From the NCBI GenBank assembly GCA_045544195.1, contig JAZPYO010000011.1:1-64000 (forward strand): 64,000 nucleotides of DNA, read 5' to 3'. The notes beneath the pieces were generated by a model. That model was not told where the DNA came from and did no database searches. It saw only the letters and a program-made list of their open reading frames with translations. Numbering within the stretch: the first letter of the stretch is position 1; the number at the start of each line of letters is the position of its first letter. The stretch comes from RGIG7213 sp045544195 (GTDB lineage: Bacteria; Bacillota; Clostridia; Oscillospirales; CAG-272). Position numbers and translations under genes: made by a program. Below, one piece after another: positions 45,019-53,080 of the stretch.

Positions 45019-46355
45019 TATGTGACTCCCGTGCTTTTTTGATCGTTGTGATCTTCACCGCCAAGCACCTTGTCCTGCTTGCGATGGATCTCTTTTCTTG
45101 AAATAAGATTCAGTGCTAAAAACATAATGGCGTTAAATGGTGACAAATGAATTCGGTTGCCAAAAAGACGCTTGAAAATATTCTTATACGAATTAAAGCT
45201 GAAGCGCGCGTTTTTGCATCCTTCATAAAGATCGAGGGGTGTCATATTTTCGGGATAAAACACCGTGTCTCCATATCGGTAGCCCGGCTCCAGCCACCAT
45301 TTTTCATAGATGAGCTTGTTTTGCGCTTTAAGCCTTTCGTATAGCGCAGTGTCGGGAAAGGGAATAAGCGGATTGAAGTTTGCCACCGCAAAATTATGCT
45401 TCAATGCGAATTCCAGCGTTTCGTCTATTGAGCGGCGCGTGTCGTGATCATAGCCAAGTACAAAGGTGGCGTAGATCATAAGACCGTGACGGTATATATT
45501 TTGTATCGCTTTTTCATATGCCTCAATGCGCAAATTGGCGCGTTTGTTCATAAGCTTTAGGTTATCGGGATCTAAGGATTCAAAGCCTATCAGAACAAGA
45601 ACACAGCCGCTTTTTTTCATAGCTGTCAGAAGGGTATCGTTCATCGCTACGTCCATACTTATCTGACACGCCCACTTCTTTTTGAGCGGTCTTATGGCGT
45701 CAAACAAAGCAAGCGCCGAGGCTTCATTCAGAAAAATGTTGTCGTCAATGAAAAACAGTATTTTTTCTTTTATTCCGCGTATTTCTTCAACGACGGTCTG
45801 TACGTCCTTTTGACGCACACCGCATTTGTAAAATTGACTTATCGAGCAAAAATCACAGTGAAATTTGCATCCTCTTGAAAACTGAACAAGTCCGATGGCG
45901 TTATATTTTTTGCCGCGGAAGGCGGGGCTGTTAAAATCAAGACGCAGAAGAGACTGCTTGTGCGACGACATGTATTTTCGTTTTGGAGCAGATTGCTTCA
46001 AGTCCGCGAGATACTCGGGCCACGTATCCTCGGCATCGCCGATCAGCACGGTATCGCAGTGCTCCAACGCTTCCTCAGGCAATGCCGTTGGGTGAAATCC
46101 GCCCATTACAATTTGGTTGTTGGGAGTCTTATACTTCTTCGCCAGGTCATATGCGTGCTTGGCGGCAAATGTTTCGACTGACAGCGCGATCACGTCCGAG
46201 TCAATGATATCGGGCAGTGTCTCAATTCGCTCATCAAAGTATTCTACGGTTACATCCGAGGGGGTGACAGCATGAAATACCGCAAAGATCAGCGGTTTCA
46301 TTGCGTCACTTCCTTTGCCCTCGAGCATACTGACTTTAATTAACGTAACTTTCAT
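45018..46355 (-). CDS. B12-binding radical SAM enzyme (third in operon)
   Basis: A protein of 445 residues. Cobalamin-binding domain at ~1-130 (MGGFHPTALPEEALEHCD), radical SAM motif CKFHCDFC near residue 170 followed by SISQFYK, then GFESLDPDNLKLMNKR and FVLGYDHDTRRSI. The C-terminal DUF4070-like tail contains FYPENMTPLDLYEG. The gene starts one base after the previous stop. It most resembles the fourth and fifth enzymes in its cluster loop (SIS after the cysteines). Reaction unknown. Confidence 0.9.
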   Translation of the reverse strand: MKVTLIKVSMLEGKGSDAMKPLIFAVFHAVTPSDVTVEYFDERIETLPDIIDSDVIALSVETFAAKHAYDLAKKYKTPNNQIVMGGFHPTALPEEALEHCDTVLIGDAEDTWPEYLADLKQSAPKRKYMSSHKQSLLRLDFNSPAFRGKKYNAIGLVQFSRGCKFHCDFCSISQFYKCGVRQKDVQTVVEEIRGIKEKILFFIDDNIFLNEASALALFDAIRPLKKKWACQISMDVAMNDTLLTAMKKSGCVLVLIGFESLDPDNLKLMNKRANLRIEAYEKAIQNIYRHGLMIYATFVLGYDHDTRRSIDETLEFALKHNFAVANFNPLIPFPDTALYERLKAQNKLIYEKWWLEPGYRYGDTVFYPENMTPLDLYEGCKNARFSFNSYKNIFKRLFGNRIHLSPFNAIMFLALNLISRKEIHRKQDKVLGGEDHNDQKSTGVT

Positions 46356-46356
46356 T

Positions 46357-47646
46357 TTATTCTATCCCAAGGTATTTAAAGCCCAAATTTGCACCCAGAC
46401 ATATGAATTTCTCGCGGAGACTTTGGTTGGGTGTGTTTTTGACGCGCTTGAATATGTTTTTAAAGGAATACGTTTGCTTCCAGACGGTCCTGTATATCTG
46501 ATCAAGGCGCTGAGGCGACATGTTTTGCGGCATAAATACTGTTTCGTGTTGGTTATATTTTGACCAATCCCGTGTTATGATGCGCCCCTCGTCCTCCAGA
46601 CGTCGGAATAGCGGTGAGTTGGGCACAGGCGTAAGAATGGCAAATCTTGCAAGATTCAAGTTCAGATAATTGATCTGTTCGGGCAAAGATAACAGCTCCT
46701 GCTCGGTATCACCGTCCATTCCGAGAATAAAGCAGCCATTTACGCTTATGCCGTAGCTTTGCATTATGGCAATGGCTTGCTTGTAGTTGCTTGGATCGTT
46801 GAAGCCTTTATTTGATGTATCAAGTGTATTCCGATTCATTGATTCAAGACCGACCAGCAGTCCTGCACAACCGCTTTGCTGTGCGGCGCGCATCAATTCT
46901 TGGTCAAATGCCGAGGCTATCGTGGCGGACCCTACCCACCGTATATTCAGCTTGGCAAGCTGCTTCATAAGAGCCATGGAATATTCGCGGTCACCGAAAA
47001 AGTTAGGGTCAAAAAAGACCAGCATACGAGTATTCAGAGCTTTGATCTCATTTATAACGTTTTCAACAGGACGGGCACTGCAAGTTCTCCACATTTTGCT
47101 TATAGCGCAAAATTCGCAATTATTCGGACAGCCTCGATTTGCGATAACGGCAGGATATTTCAGATATTTTTTGCGAGGTATGGCGTGTCTGTCGGGCGGT
47201 ACTATATCAGCGCCGTTTACGTGCTGTCGGTCGTAAAGCGGCTTTGGACAGCCTGCGGCGAAATCCTTCAAAAACTGCGGCCATGAGTACTCAGCTGCAC
47301 CCACTATCACGGTGTCAGCATGCTGCGCTGCTTCCTCGGGCATATGAGTGGGATGGTATCCGCCCATGACAATATACGAACCCTGCTGCCTGAAATGTTG
47401 TGCTATCTTGTATGCTCTCGGCGCGGTTGATGTCAACACGCTGAGCGCGACGATGTCGTATTTCTGATGTTTCAGCGGATAATTGCCCTGTATTTCATCG
47501 TATGTATCAACACTTGCCTCGATTTCTTGCGGAATCAACGCAAGCAGTGTCGCCAACGTCAGCGGAGCATATGATATAAGACCTGATAGCCGCGCACGAT
47601 AGCTTTTGTCATCGGCGTGCCACGGCTGTAATAATAAAATCTTCAT
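46357..47646 (-). CDS. B12-binding radical SAM enzyme (second in operon)
   Basis: A protein of 429 residues. It starts MKILLLQPWHADDKSYRARL, a typical B12-domain opening. MGGYHPTHMPEEAAQHAD is near residue 95, and the cluster motif CPNNCEFC near residue 165. GLESMNRNTLDTSNKG and FILGMDGDTEQE follow. The C-terminus has FMPQNMSPQRLDQIYRTV. It lies 20 bp after the first radical SAM gene. Like the first enzyme it keeps YAPLTLATLLALIPQE in the N-terminal domain, so this pair is closest. Confidence 0.9.
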   Translation of the reverse strand: MKILLLQPWHADDKSYRARLSGLISYAPLTLATLLALIPQEIEASVDTYDEIQGNYPLKHQKYDIVALSVLTSTAPRAYKIAQHFRQQGSYIVMGGYHPTHMPEEAAQHADTVIVGAAEYSWPQFLKDFAAGCPKPLYDRQHVNGADIVPPDRHAIPRKKYLKYPAVIANRGCPNNCEFCAISKMWRTCSARPVENVINEIKALNTRMLVFFDPNFFGDREYSMALMKQLAKLNIRWVGSATIASAFDQELMRAAQQSGCAGLLVGLESMNRNTLDTSNKGFNDPSNYKQAIAIMQSYGISVNGCFILGMDGDTEQELLSLPEQINYLNLNLARFAILTPVPNSPLFRRLEDEGRIITRDWSKYNQHETVFMPQNMSPQRLDQIYRTVWKQTYSFKNIFKRVKNTPNQSLREKFICLGANLGFKYLGIE

Positions 47647-47666
47647 AATAGCGACCTCCGGATGTG

Positions 47667-49004
47667 TTATACTGTTGGGATATCCGAATTGTCCGACATG
47701 ACGTCGGCGCCGAATATTTCAAATTCCTTTGCGTATTTCCTGTAACCAATATTAACTAACATATAGATGCTTTTGACGGTTTTGGGCTTGGTAAGGTCAA
47801 GACGCTTCCAAATGTTTTTCCACGAATAGGTTTGCTTCCATGCCCACGCAATTCCTGCTTCAAGCTGTTCTTTGGTCATTTGCTTGGGCTGATAAACGCA
47901 ATGCTCTACGTCATACATGGCAAAATCGTGCTCTATGATGCGCCCCTCGGCTTCAAGCTCACGGTAAAACTCGGTTCCGGGGAAAGGAGTAATGATAGAA
48001 AAACGGGGCAGGTCGATCTTGGCTTCAAGGCACAGGTCTACGGTTCGACGGAACACGTCGGGGCCGTCCTCGTCTGCACCGAAGGCAAAACAGCCCATGA
48101 CCATGATACCTCTGCGATGAAGCTTATCCATCAAAACCTTGTATTCCTCAACGTGGTTTACGCCCTTGTTTATACCTTGCTGTGTTTCCTGATTGACAGA
48201 CTCAAAGCCAACGAGAATACCTTTACAGCCACTCTTTTGGAAGATATCGAGTAATTCCTCGTTGTGACCGATGGCAGTAGTGGTAAGCCCCATCCACCAC
48301 TTTTTGAGGGGAATCATTGCCGTAAATAGCTCTTTGGCGTATTTCACGTCGGCAATCAGATTCACGTCAGGGAAAATAACCTCTTTGCCCTTAAATGATT
48401 TTATTTCTGCGATAACGTCCTCAACAGGACGGGTGATAACACCCTTTCCAAATGCGGCAGGATAAGCACAGAAGGTGCATGAGTGATTACATCCTCTTAC
48501 CGCTTCAACAGTATTGAGGGTTATGTATTTCTTTTTGTTGAGCAGATCCTTGCGTGGTAGCGGTCTGTTCGCAATATCGGGACATCCACCGCCGTGATAA
48601 AAAGGCTTCAAACAGCCATCACGGATGTCGAGCAGAGCCTGCGGAAAGGTCTTTTCTCCAAGACCTGTAAGAACGGCATCGGCGTGCTGTGCCGCTTCAT
48701 CGGGCATAAGTGTTGGGTGAACACCGCCAAGAAGCACGGTTTTACCAATGCTTCTGAAGTAATCAGCAAATTTATAGCATCTTGAAGACGTACCGGTAAT
48801 GCAGGTAATGGCAATCACATCAGCATCGTTGTCAAGCGGAATTGCCTCTGCTGTTTCATCATAAATCACGACCTCTGCTTCAAGCTCCTTCGGAACAAGA
48901 GCTGCAAGGAGTGCAAGCGTGATAGGGGCATAATGAAGCCCCTTATGAAACATACCGTTATATCTGTGCATAGCACCTGCCGGTGAAATCAATGCAATTT
49001 TCAT
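47667..49004 (-). CDS. B12-binding radical SAM enzyme (first in operon)
   Basis: A protein of 445 residues. The cobalamin domain spans ~1-135 (HYAPITLALLAALVPKELEA, then GGVHPTLMPDEAAQHAD). The cluster motif CNHSCTFC is near residue 175, followed by AYPAAFGKG. Then GFESVNQETQQGINKG and FAFGADEDGPDVFRRT follow, and a tail with YQPKQMTKEQLEAGIAWAWK. It lies 20 bp after the amino-acid permease stop. No precursor peptide gene is visible beside it, so a small-molecule or lipid substrate is at least as likely as a peptide. Confidence 0.9.
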   Translation of the reverse strand: MKIALISPAGAMHRYNGMFHKGLHYAPITLALLAALVPKELEAEVVIYDETAEAIPLDNDADVIAITCITGTSSRCYKFADYFRSIGKTVLLGGVHPTLMPDEAAQHADAVLTGLGEKTFPQALLDIRDGCLKPFYHGGGCPDIANRPLPRKDLLNKKKYITLNTVEAVRGCNHSCTFCAYPAAFGKGVITRPVEDVIAEIKSFKGKEVIFPDVNLIADVKYAKELFTAMIPLKKWWMGLTTTAIGHNEELLDIFQKSGCKGILVGFESVNQETQQGINKGVNHVEEYKVLMDKLHRRGIMVMGCFAFGADEDGPDVFRRTVDLCLEAKIDLPRFSIITPFPGTEFYRELEAEGRIIEHDFAMYDVEHCVYQPKQMTKEQLEAGIAWAWKQTYSWKNIWKRLDLTKPKTVKSIYMLVNIGYRKYAKEFEIFGADVMSDNSDIPTV

Positions 49005-49023
49005 TGAAAGCTCCTTTCTCGGA

Positions 49024-50172
49024 TCAACCGATCGGAATAAATGAGGATACTGCCATCAAAATAATAAATAATGCAACGAGGGATAGCATAATTTTATTGC
49101 CTGAGCACTTGCCAAGCAAAAGATTTGTCTTGGGTTGCTTCACCGCATTGTAATATGCAGGCAAAACCACAATAACAAGGATGATGGAGAGAGCACCCGC
49201 GCCAATTTGAACGTAGTCAAGTATACCAAGAGGCAGAAGGACAGCAATTAAAAGCGCAGGAATGGTAGCAATAAACCAAGAGATTCTTGTGGATAAACCG
49301 AACTGTCCACCGACCACGTCGGCAAACGCAAAGCCGCTTGACCAGAAGGAAGTAAACATTGCCAAAAGGACAAGTACCGAGCAGAGTATCTTCACAAAGG
49401 GGATACCTATGCTCTCGGAAAGACCTATGGTTGCAATCTCCGTAACTATATCAGAGCCGAGAATAACTGCCACGGTAAATGCAACTGTGATCAATGCGTT
49501 AAGTGAAAGACCTCCGATAACTGCTTTGCCTGTCAGTTCTTTATTTTCAATATGGTTACACACCTGAATGATGGAAAAGATGGCGGAAAACGCGAACATA
49601 AATAGTCCGTATACCGCAAAGACGGTACTTGGCGCGCCAAAGGAGAAGCTGAGTGATCCCTTCACATTGAGGAAGGACAGAACCATAAGTACAAGTACAG
49701 CAGAGCCAATCAAAAGCATAGACAGCTTTTCACCGACGCCCATACCCTTGACTCCGAAAATAATCACAACAGATGCAAGCGCATAAAAGATGATCTGAGT
49801 TGCCGTACTGTTAATTCCGAGGAGATCGGTGAGAACGTTTCCGGCACAAAGAATATATACTACCAAGTTTTCAAGCAACAGCAATACGAGCAGAACAAGA
49901 AAGGTAATGTTAAGTGCCTTTTTTCCTTTTCCGCTGAACAGGTGCTCGTCGAGTATAGCCAATAGATCCTCTGGCTTTTCAGAGTTTCGCGTTAGGTCTG
50001 CGATGATAAGATACATCACCGCGCTGACGGCATAGGCAAGTGCAAGAGCTACAAGTGTTCCAAATACGCCGATTTTGCTGATGGCATACGGAATTGTCAG
50101 TATGCCTGTTCCGATTCCCGCGCCGGCAACCAGCATAACGGATTCTATAAAGGTTAGTTTTTTTGTTTTCAT
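49024..50172 (-). CDS. Amino-acid permease, HAAAP-like
   Basis: A protein of 382 residues with about eleven membrane segments. The start ESVMLVAGAGIGTGILTIPY near residue 8 carries the unwound first helix of amino-acid/polyamine-type transporters (G-G-G-IP). The set resembles the aromatic/hydroxy amino-acid HAAAP group. The start at 50172 is set by AAGGA upstream. It is the first gene of the seven-gene cargo operon; it may import the substrate or export the product. Which amino acid is unknown. Confidence 0.85.
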   Translation of the reverse strand: MKTKKLTFIESVMLVAGAGIGTGILTIPYAISKIGVFGTLVALALAYAVSAVMYLIIADLTRNSEKPEDLLAILDEHLFSGKGKKALNITFLVLLVLLLLENLVVYILCAGNVLTDLLGINSTATQIIFYALASVVIIFGVKGMGVGEKLSMLLIGSAVLVLMVLSFLNVKGSLSFSFGAPSTVFAVYGLFMFAFSAIFSIIQVCNHIENKELTGKAVIGGLSLNALITVAFTVAVILGSDIVTEIATIGLSESIGIPFVKILCSVLVLLAMFTSFWSSGFAFADVVGGQFGLSTRISWFIATIPALLIAVLLPLGILDYVQIGAGALSIILVIVVLPAYYNAVKQPKTNLLLGKCSGNKIMLSLVALFIILMAVSSFIPIG

Positions 50173-50231
50173 ATGTGTTTCCTTAATGCTCTGATATATT
50201 AGCAATGAATGATTATTTTGTCGATAAAGAC

Positions 50232-50260
50232 ATTATATTATATTTTTGTGAATATTTCAA
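50232..50260 (-). promoter_or_regulatory. Promoter of the radical SAM cargo operon
   Basis: On the minus strand TTGAAA (50255-50260), 17 bases and TATAAT (50232-50237), about 60 bases before the permease start. Confidence 0.75.
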
Positions 50261-50317
50261 TCGCATTACTTATATTTAACCAACGCGTTCGGAATTTTAT
50301 GGATGTTAAAAAACACG

Positions 50318-50350
50318 AAGAGGGGTGGGCACTTAATACCCATCCCTCTT
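50318..50350 (-). terminator. Terminator after the DUF6809-like gene
   Basis: Stem aagagggatgggta with tgcccacccctctt (read on the minus strand) is followed by a T-rich run. It isolates the cargo operon promoter from the upstream gene. Confidence 0.75.
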
Positions 50351-50352
50351 AC

Positions 50353-50643
50353 TCACCGATTTTCATCCTCACCCAATGGCAGAAGGAAGGCTTCAGCCAT
50401 CAGCTGCACTCCGAGTCGGAAGGCGTATTCGAAGATAGCTTCCTCTGCGTAGCTTGCGTATTCGCCCCAGCAGTCCTCAAATTTTTCAAATATCTCTTTC
50501 TGCTCGTCCGTCATTGATTTGAGCAGGTCATCGTGATGCCTTGCCATGTATTCCATAAGCTCTTTCATTTCCGGGGAGTTGTTTCTACTATCCTCTTGCG
50601 GATTGATATTTCCGTGCCATAGCTCTTTTATCATACTTTTCAT
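50353..50643 (-). CDS. DUF6809-like small acidic protein
   Basis: A protein of 96 residues, helical and acidic, with pattern MKELMEYMARHHDDLLKSMT and AEEAIFEYAFRLGVQLMAEA. Similar small proteins occur often in integrative elements of gut Clostridia. Start 50643 has AGAAGG upstream. Its function is unknown. It lies between the cargo operon and the recombinase remnant, so it belongs to the element backbone. Confidence 0.75.
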   Translation of the reverse strand: MKSMIKELWHGNINPQEDSRNNSPEMKELMEYMARHHDDLLKSMTDEQKEIFEKFEDCWGEYASYAEEAIFEYAFRLGVQLMAEAFLLPLGEDENR

Positions 50644-50888
50644 TTGCTGTACCTTCTGTCAGCACACAACAATACCACAGAAGGAGGAGAAAGTCCGGAC
50701 CTTTTTCGAAAATAAACCAACTTTTTATCCGAGCCTTTTCTTTAGTCTTCAGCGGTGCAATTTCTGACATTTAATACAAGGAAGTTGTGTTGTTCAAAAA
50801 TTATATATAATATTTTTGGAGTTTTCGTTGACAAATCCAGATTTCTATGGTATAATGGGCACACTTAGAGCAGAAGGGAGATGGATCG

Positions 50889-51279
50889 ATGAGAGGTGTA
50901 ATCTATGCACGATATTCCTCGGAGAATCAGCGCGAGGAATCCATCGAAGGTCAGATTCGTGAGAATACGGCGTATGCTCAAAAGAACGGTATTGATATCG
51001 CGGGAACGTATATTGACTGCAAAAACAGATAACCGTCCGGAGTTCCAACGGATGATCAAGGACAGTGCCAAGAAGGGCTTCGACGTTGTTATCGTGTGGA
51101 AGCTCGACCGATTCTCTCGCAACCGTTACGATTCGGCAAGGTACAAGGCGATTTTCGTTTATGATGATTACATCAAGCTGATCCTTACCTTTGACGATAA
51201 GCCAATCAATATTCCCACATCCGATGAAATTGAATATATGGCAAATAGTTCGGACATTCAATCGAACGTTTCACCATAA
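50889..51279 (+). pseudogene. Large serine recombinase remnant
   Basis: The first 47 codons read MRGVIYARYSSENQREESIE, the resolvase start with the catalytic serine in RYSSENQ, and then stop at 51030. In the next frame the coding resumes as KTDNRPEFQRMIKDSAKKGF, FDVVIVWKLDRFSRN, up to RYDSARYKAI, then passes straight to FVYDDYIKLILTF, the far C-terminal end of such enzymes. So a small deletion causes a frameshift and the middle (DNA-binding and recombinase domains, several hundred residues) is gone. AGAAGGGAG precedes the start. The island probably cannot excise on its own. Confidence 0.88.
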
Positions 51280-51313
51280 ACAAAGGAGTTCCCAAAAGGG
51301 AGCTCCTTTGTTT
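51279..51313. terminator. Terminator after the recombinase remnant
   Basis: Stem acaaaggagttccc with gggagctcctttgt is followed by a T-rich tract. Confidence 0.7.
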
Positions 51314-51421
51314 ATTTTGATCTTGTACGATAGAACCCCTAAAGCAAATTCGCAGAATTTGCGTGATGTGTGACAGAATATCGAAAAATAAAGCCGAATG
51401 ATCCCACCACATCAGCGTTCA

Positions 51422-51499
51422 GATTCCCCTACGGGTCACCAAACGTAACAAATCCGAACTATTTCGTAAATCGTAATTGGTTCAGATTTGTTTTTTACT
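51422..51499. repeat. attR-like repeat: tRNA-Glu 3' end and terminator
   Basis: Repeats 36050-36128. The first 46 bases match perfectly, including 20 bases of tRNA-Glu; the rest, through the terminator, has a few substitutions. This is not a complete tRNA. It is the right boundary of the island. A ~340-bp non-coding stretch follows to 51837 that holds the hairpin at 51530 and no gene. Confidence 0.88.
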
Positions 51500-51529
51500 A
51501 TAATTATTCAAGTTAATACTTAATTCACT

Positions 51530-51559
51530 GCCGATAGCAACCAAAAGGTCGCTATCGGC
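51530..51559. terminator. Hairpin, first member of a repeated terminator family
   Basis: Stem gccgatagc with gctatcggc. It resembles the hairpins at 53028 and 54815 in stem and loop (ending in ggtcgc). Confidence 0.55.
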
Positions 51560-51837
51560 GACTTGTTGTTAAGTGGACGGGATTCCATATTGGTCAACCC
51601 CATAAATATTTGTATCTACTTCTTCGAAATATTACAAAAATATGGTATAATGAATACAAACTAAAAGCCCCTTTAACTTCACCTGAATTATCAATAGTCT
51701 GATATAATACGGTGTATAAACGCGTTTGTAATTAGGTTAACGGTTTGCTATATTTTATTTTTGAATATTTACTGCTATAATGTCATCAGAAAGAGTAGCT
51801 ACGATCTTTCAATCAAATCATGAAAGAAGGAATGAAT

Positions 51838-52998
51838 ATGTTGAATTTTGGTCAGAAAATTAAAAAGCTGCGCACAGATGCATGCTTGTCGCAAGCTATG
51901 CTTGCAGAACACATTGGAGTTTCGGTTCAATCTATATCTAATTGGGAATGTAATAACACAATGCCCGATATATCTCAAATCGTTCCGCTTGCAAGTATCC
52001 TTTGCGTTTCAACCGATTATTTACTTGGAGTCGGATTTGACGAAAAATCCGATCACGAAACACTCATCCGCAATGTAAATACTGTTTGGGCAAATTATTC
52101 TGTCAACACCAAAGAAAACAATGCCGATTTATTGGTCGCCAATCTGTATAAGGAGTATTTGCGCAAGTATCCCACCGATTACGAGGTAAAATACAAGTGC
52201 GCGTTGGCTTTATACGATTATCTTTTGGTGGGCAATGTAAGAGCGAAATTCCATATTGAAGCGGATGCCTATGAATCCGTCTATACACTGTGCAAATCGA
52301 TGTTGTCTTCGGTTTGCAACAACACTTTGGTCATAGAACTTCAGATACAGGCAAATCAGTTGATGATCCGACTGATGCTCTTGGACGATAACTTTGATGA
52401 GGCTATGCATTTTGTTGAAATGCTTCCGGAAACCTGCGGAATCAAATGTGCGGCACAAAGCAAAGTGTTATACGCTCAAAAAGCAATTGACAGGGCAAAT
52501 AAAGTGAAATTGCTTGCGGATAAAGAAAAATGCTTGGATTACCTGATGGCATTGTACGAGAGCGTGAATTCCGGTGCATATGAAAAAGACAAATCTATCT
52601 CAGTGTTGGAGCACGCCGAAAGCGTTTCCAAAGCAGCAGTATCTTTGTATTTGGATGCTACAACGCTTGCCGTAAATTCTTATGAAAAGATGCCCTATTG
52701 CTATCTGATCACGGCATACACTATGATGTGCAAAATGCGTTTGTTGAATAGCGATTACGATGCTGCATATACGGCACTTGACAAAGCCGCAAAAACTGCG
52801 TGTGAAATGTATGTGTGGGTAAAAAGAAAGACACAAGATAAAGAAATTTTGGCAGATTACAAGTTCTTTGCTGAGCGAACGCCACATTGGGCATTTTGTT
52901 TTAGTGGGTTATATTCAAGTGAAGATAATGATTTTACAAAGTCGGAACGATATGAAAACGCAGTTAACGAAATTGCAAACATTATTTGTGAAGATTAA
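51838..52998 (+). CDS. XRE regulator with helical-repeat sensor domain
   Basis: A protein of 386 residues. An N-terminal helix-turn-helix (~5-62) contains LSQAMLAEHIGVSVQSISNW. The remaining ~310 residues are helical repeats of TPR-like type (ALALYDYLLVGNVRAK, AMHFVEMLPETCGIK). This architecture matches stand-alone regulators that sense a ligand or peptide. Start 51838 has AGAAGG upstream; two ATG codons nearby are possible. It is the first host gene right of the island and converges on the sigma factor gene, sharing a hairpin terminator. Confidence 0.85.
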   Translation: MLNFGQKIKKLRTDACLSQAMLAEHIGVSVQSISNWECNNTMPDISQIVPLASILCVSTDYLLGVGFDEKSDHETLIRNVNTVWANYSVNTKENNADLLVANLYKEYLRKYPTDYEVKYKCALALYDYLLVGNVRAKFHIEADAYESVYTLCKSMLSSVCNNTLVIELQIQANQLMIRLMLLDDNFDEAMHFVEMLPETCGIKCAAQSKVLYAQKAIDRANKVKLLADKEKCLDYLMALYESVNSGAYEKDKSISVLEHAESVSKAAVSLYLDATTLAVNSYEKMPYCYLITAYTMMCKMRLLNSDYDAAYTALDKAAKTACEMYVWVKRKTQDKEILADYKFFAERTPHWAFCFSGLYSSEDNDFTKSERYENAVNEIANIICED

Positions 52999-53027
52999 TA
53001 TTTGTACGCTTCATTAGAAAGTCCATA

Positions 53028-53080
53028 AAACAAACACCGCCGAGAGTAAGCATATGGTCGCTCTCGGCGGTTTGTTTTTA
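53028..53080. terminator. Bidirectional terminator, repeated family member
   Basis: Stem aacaccgccgagag with ctctcggcggtttgtt, loop taagcatatggtcg. It serves both the XRE gene and the convergent sigma factor gene. The loop resembles that at 54830-54843, which points to duplication rather than chance. Confidence 0.85.

Noticed and set aside
49024..50643. Precursor peptide for the radical SAM enzymes
   Set aside because: The only nearby small protein (50353-50643) is an acidic DUF6809-like protein with its own terminator, apart from the operon and without a leader-core layout.
51422..51499. A second tRNA-Glu gene
   Set aside because: Only the 3' end and terminator are present; there is no acceptor 5' strand, D arm or anticodon arm.
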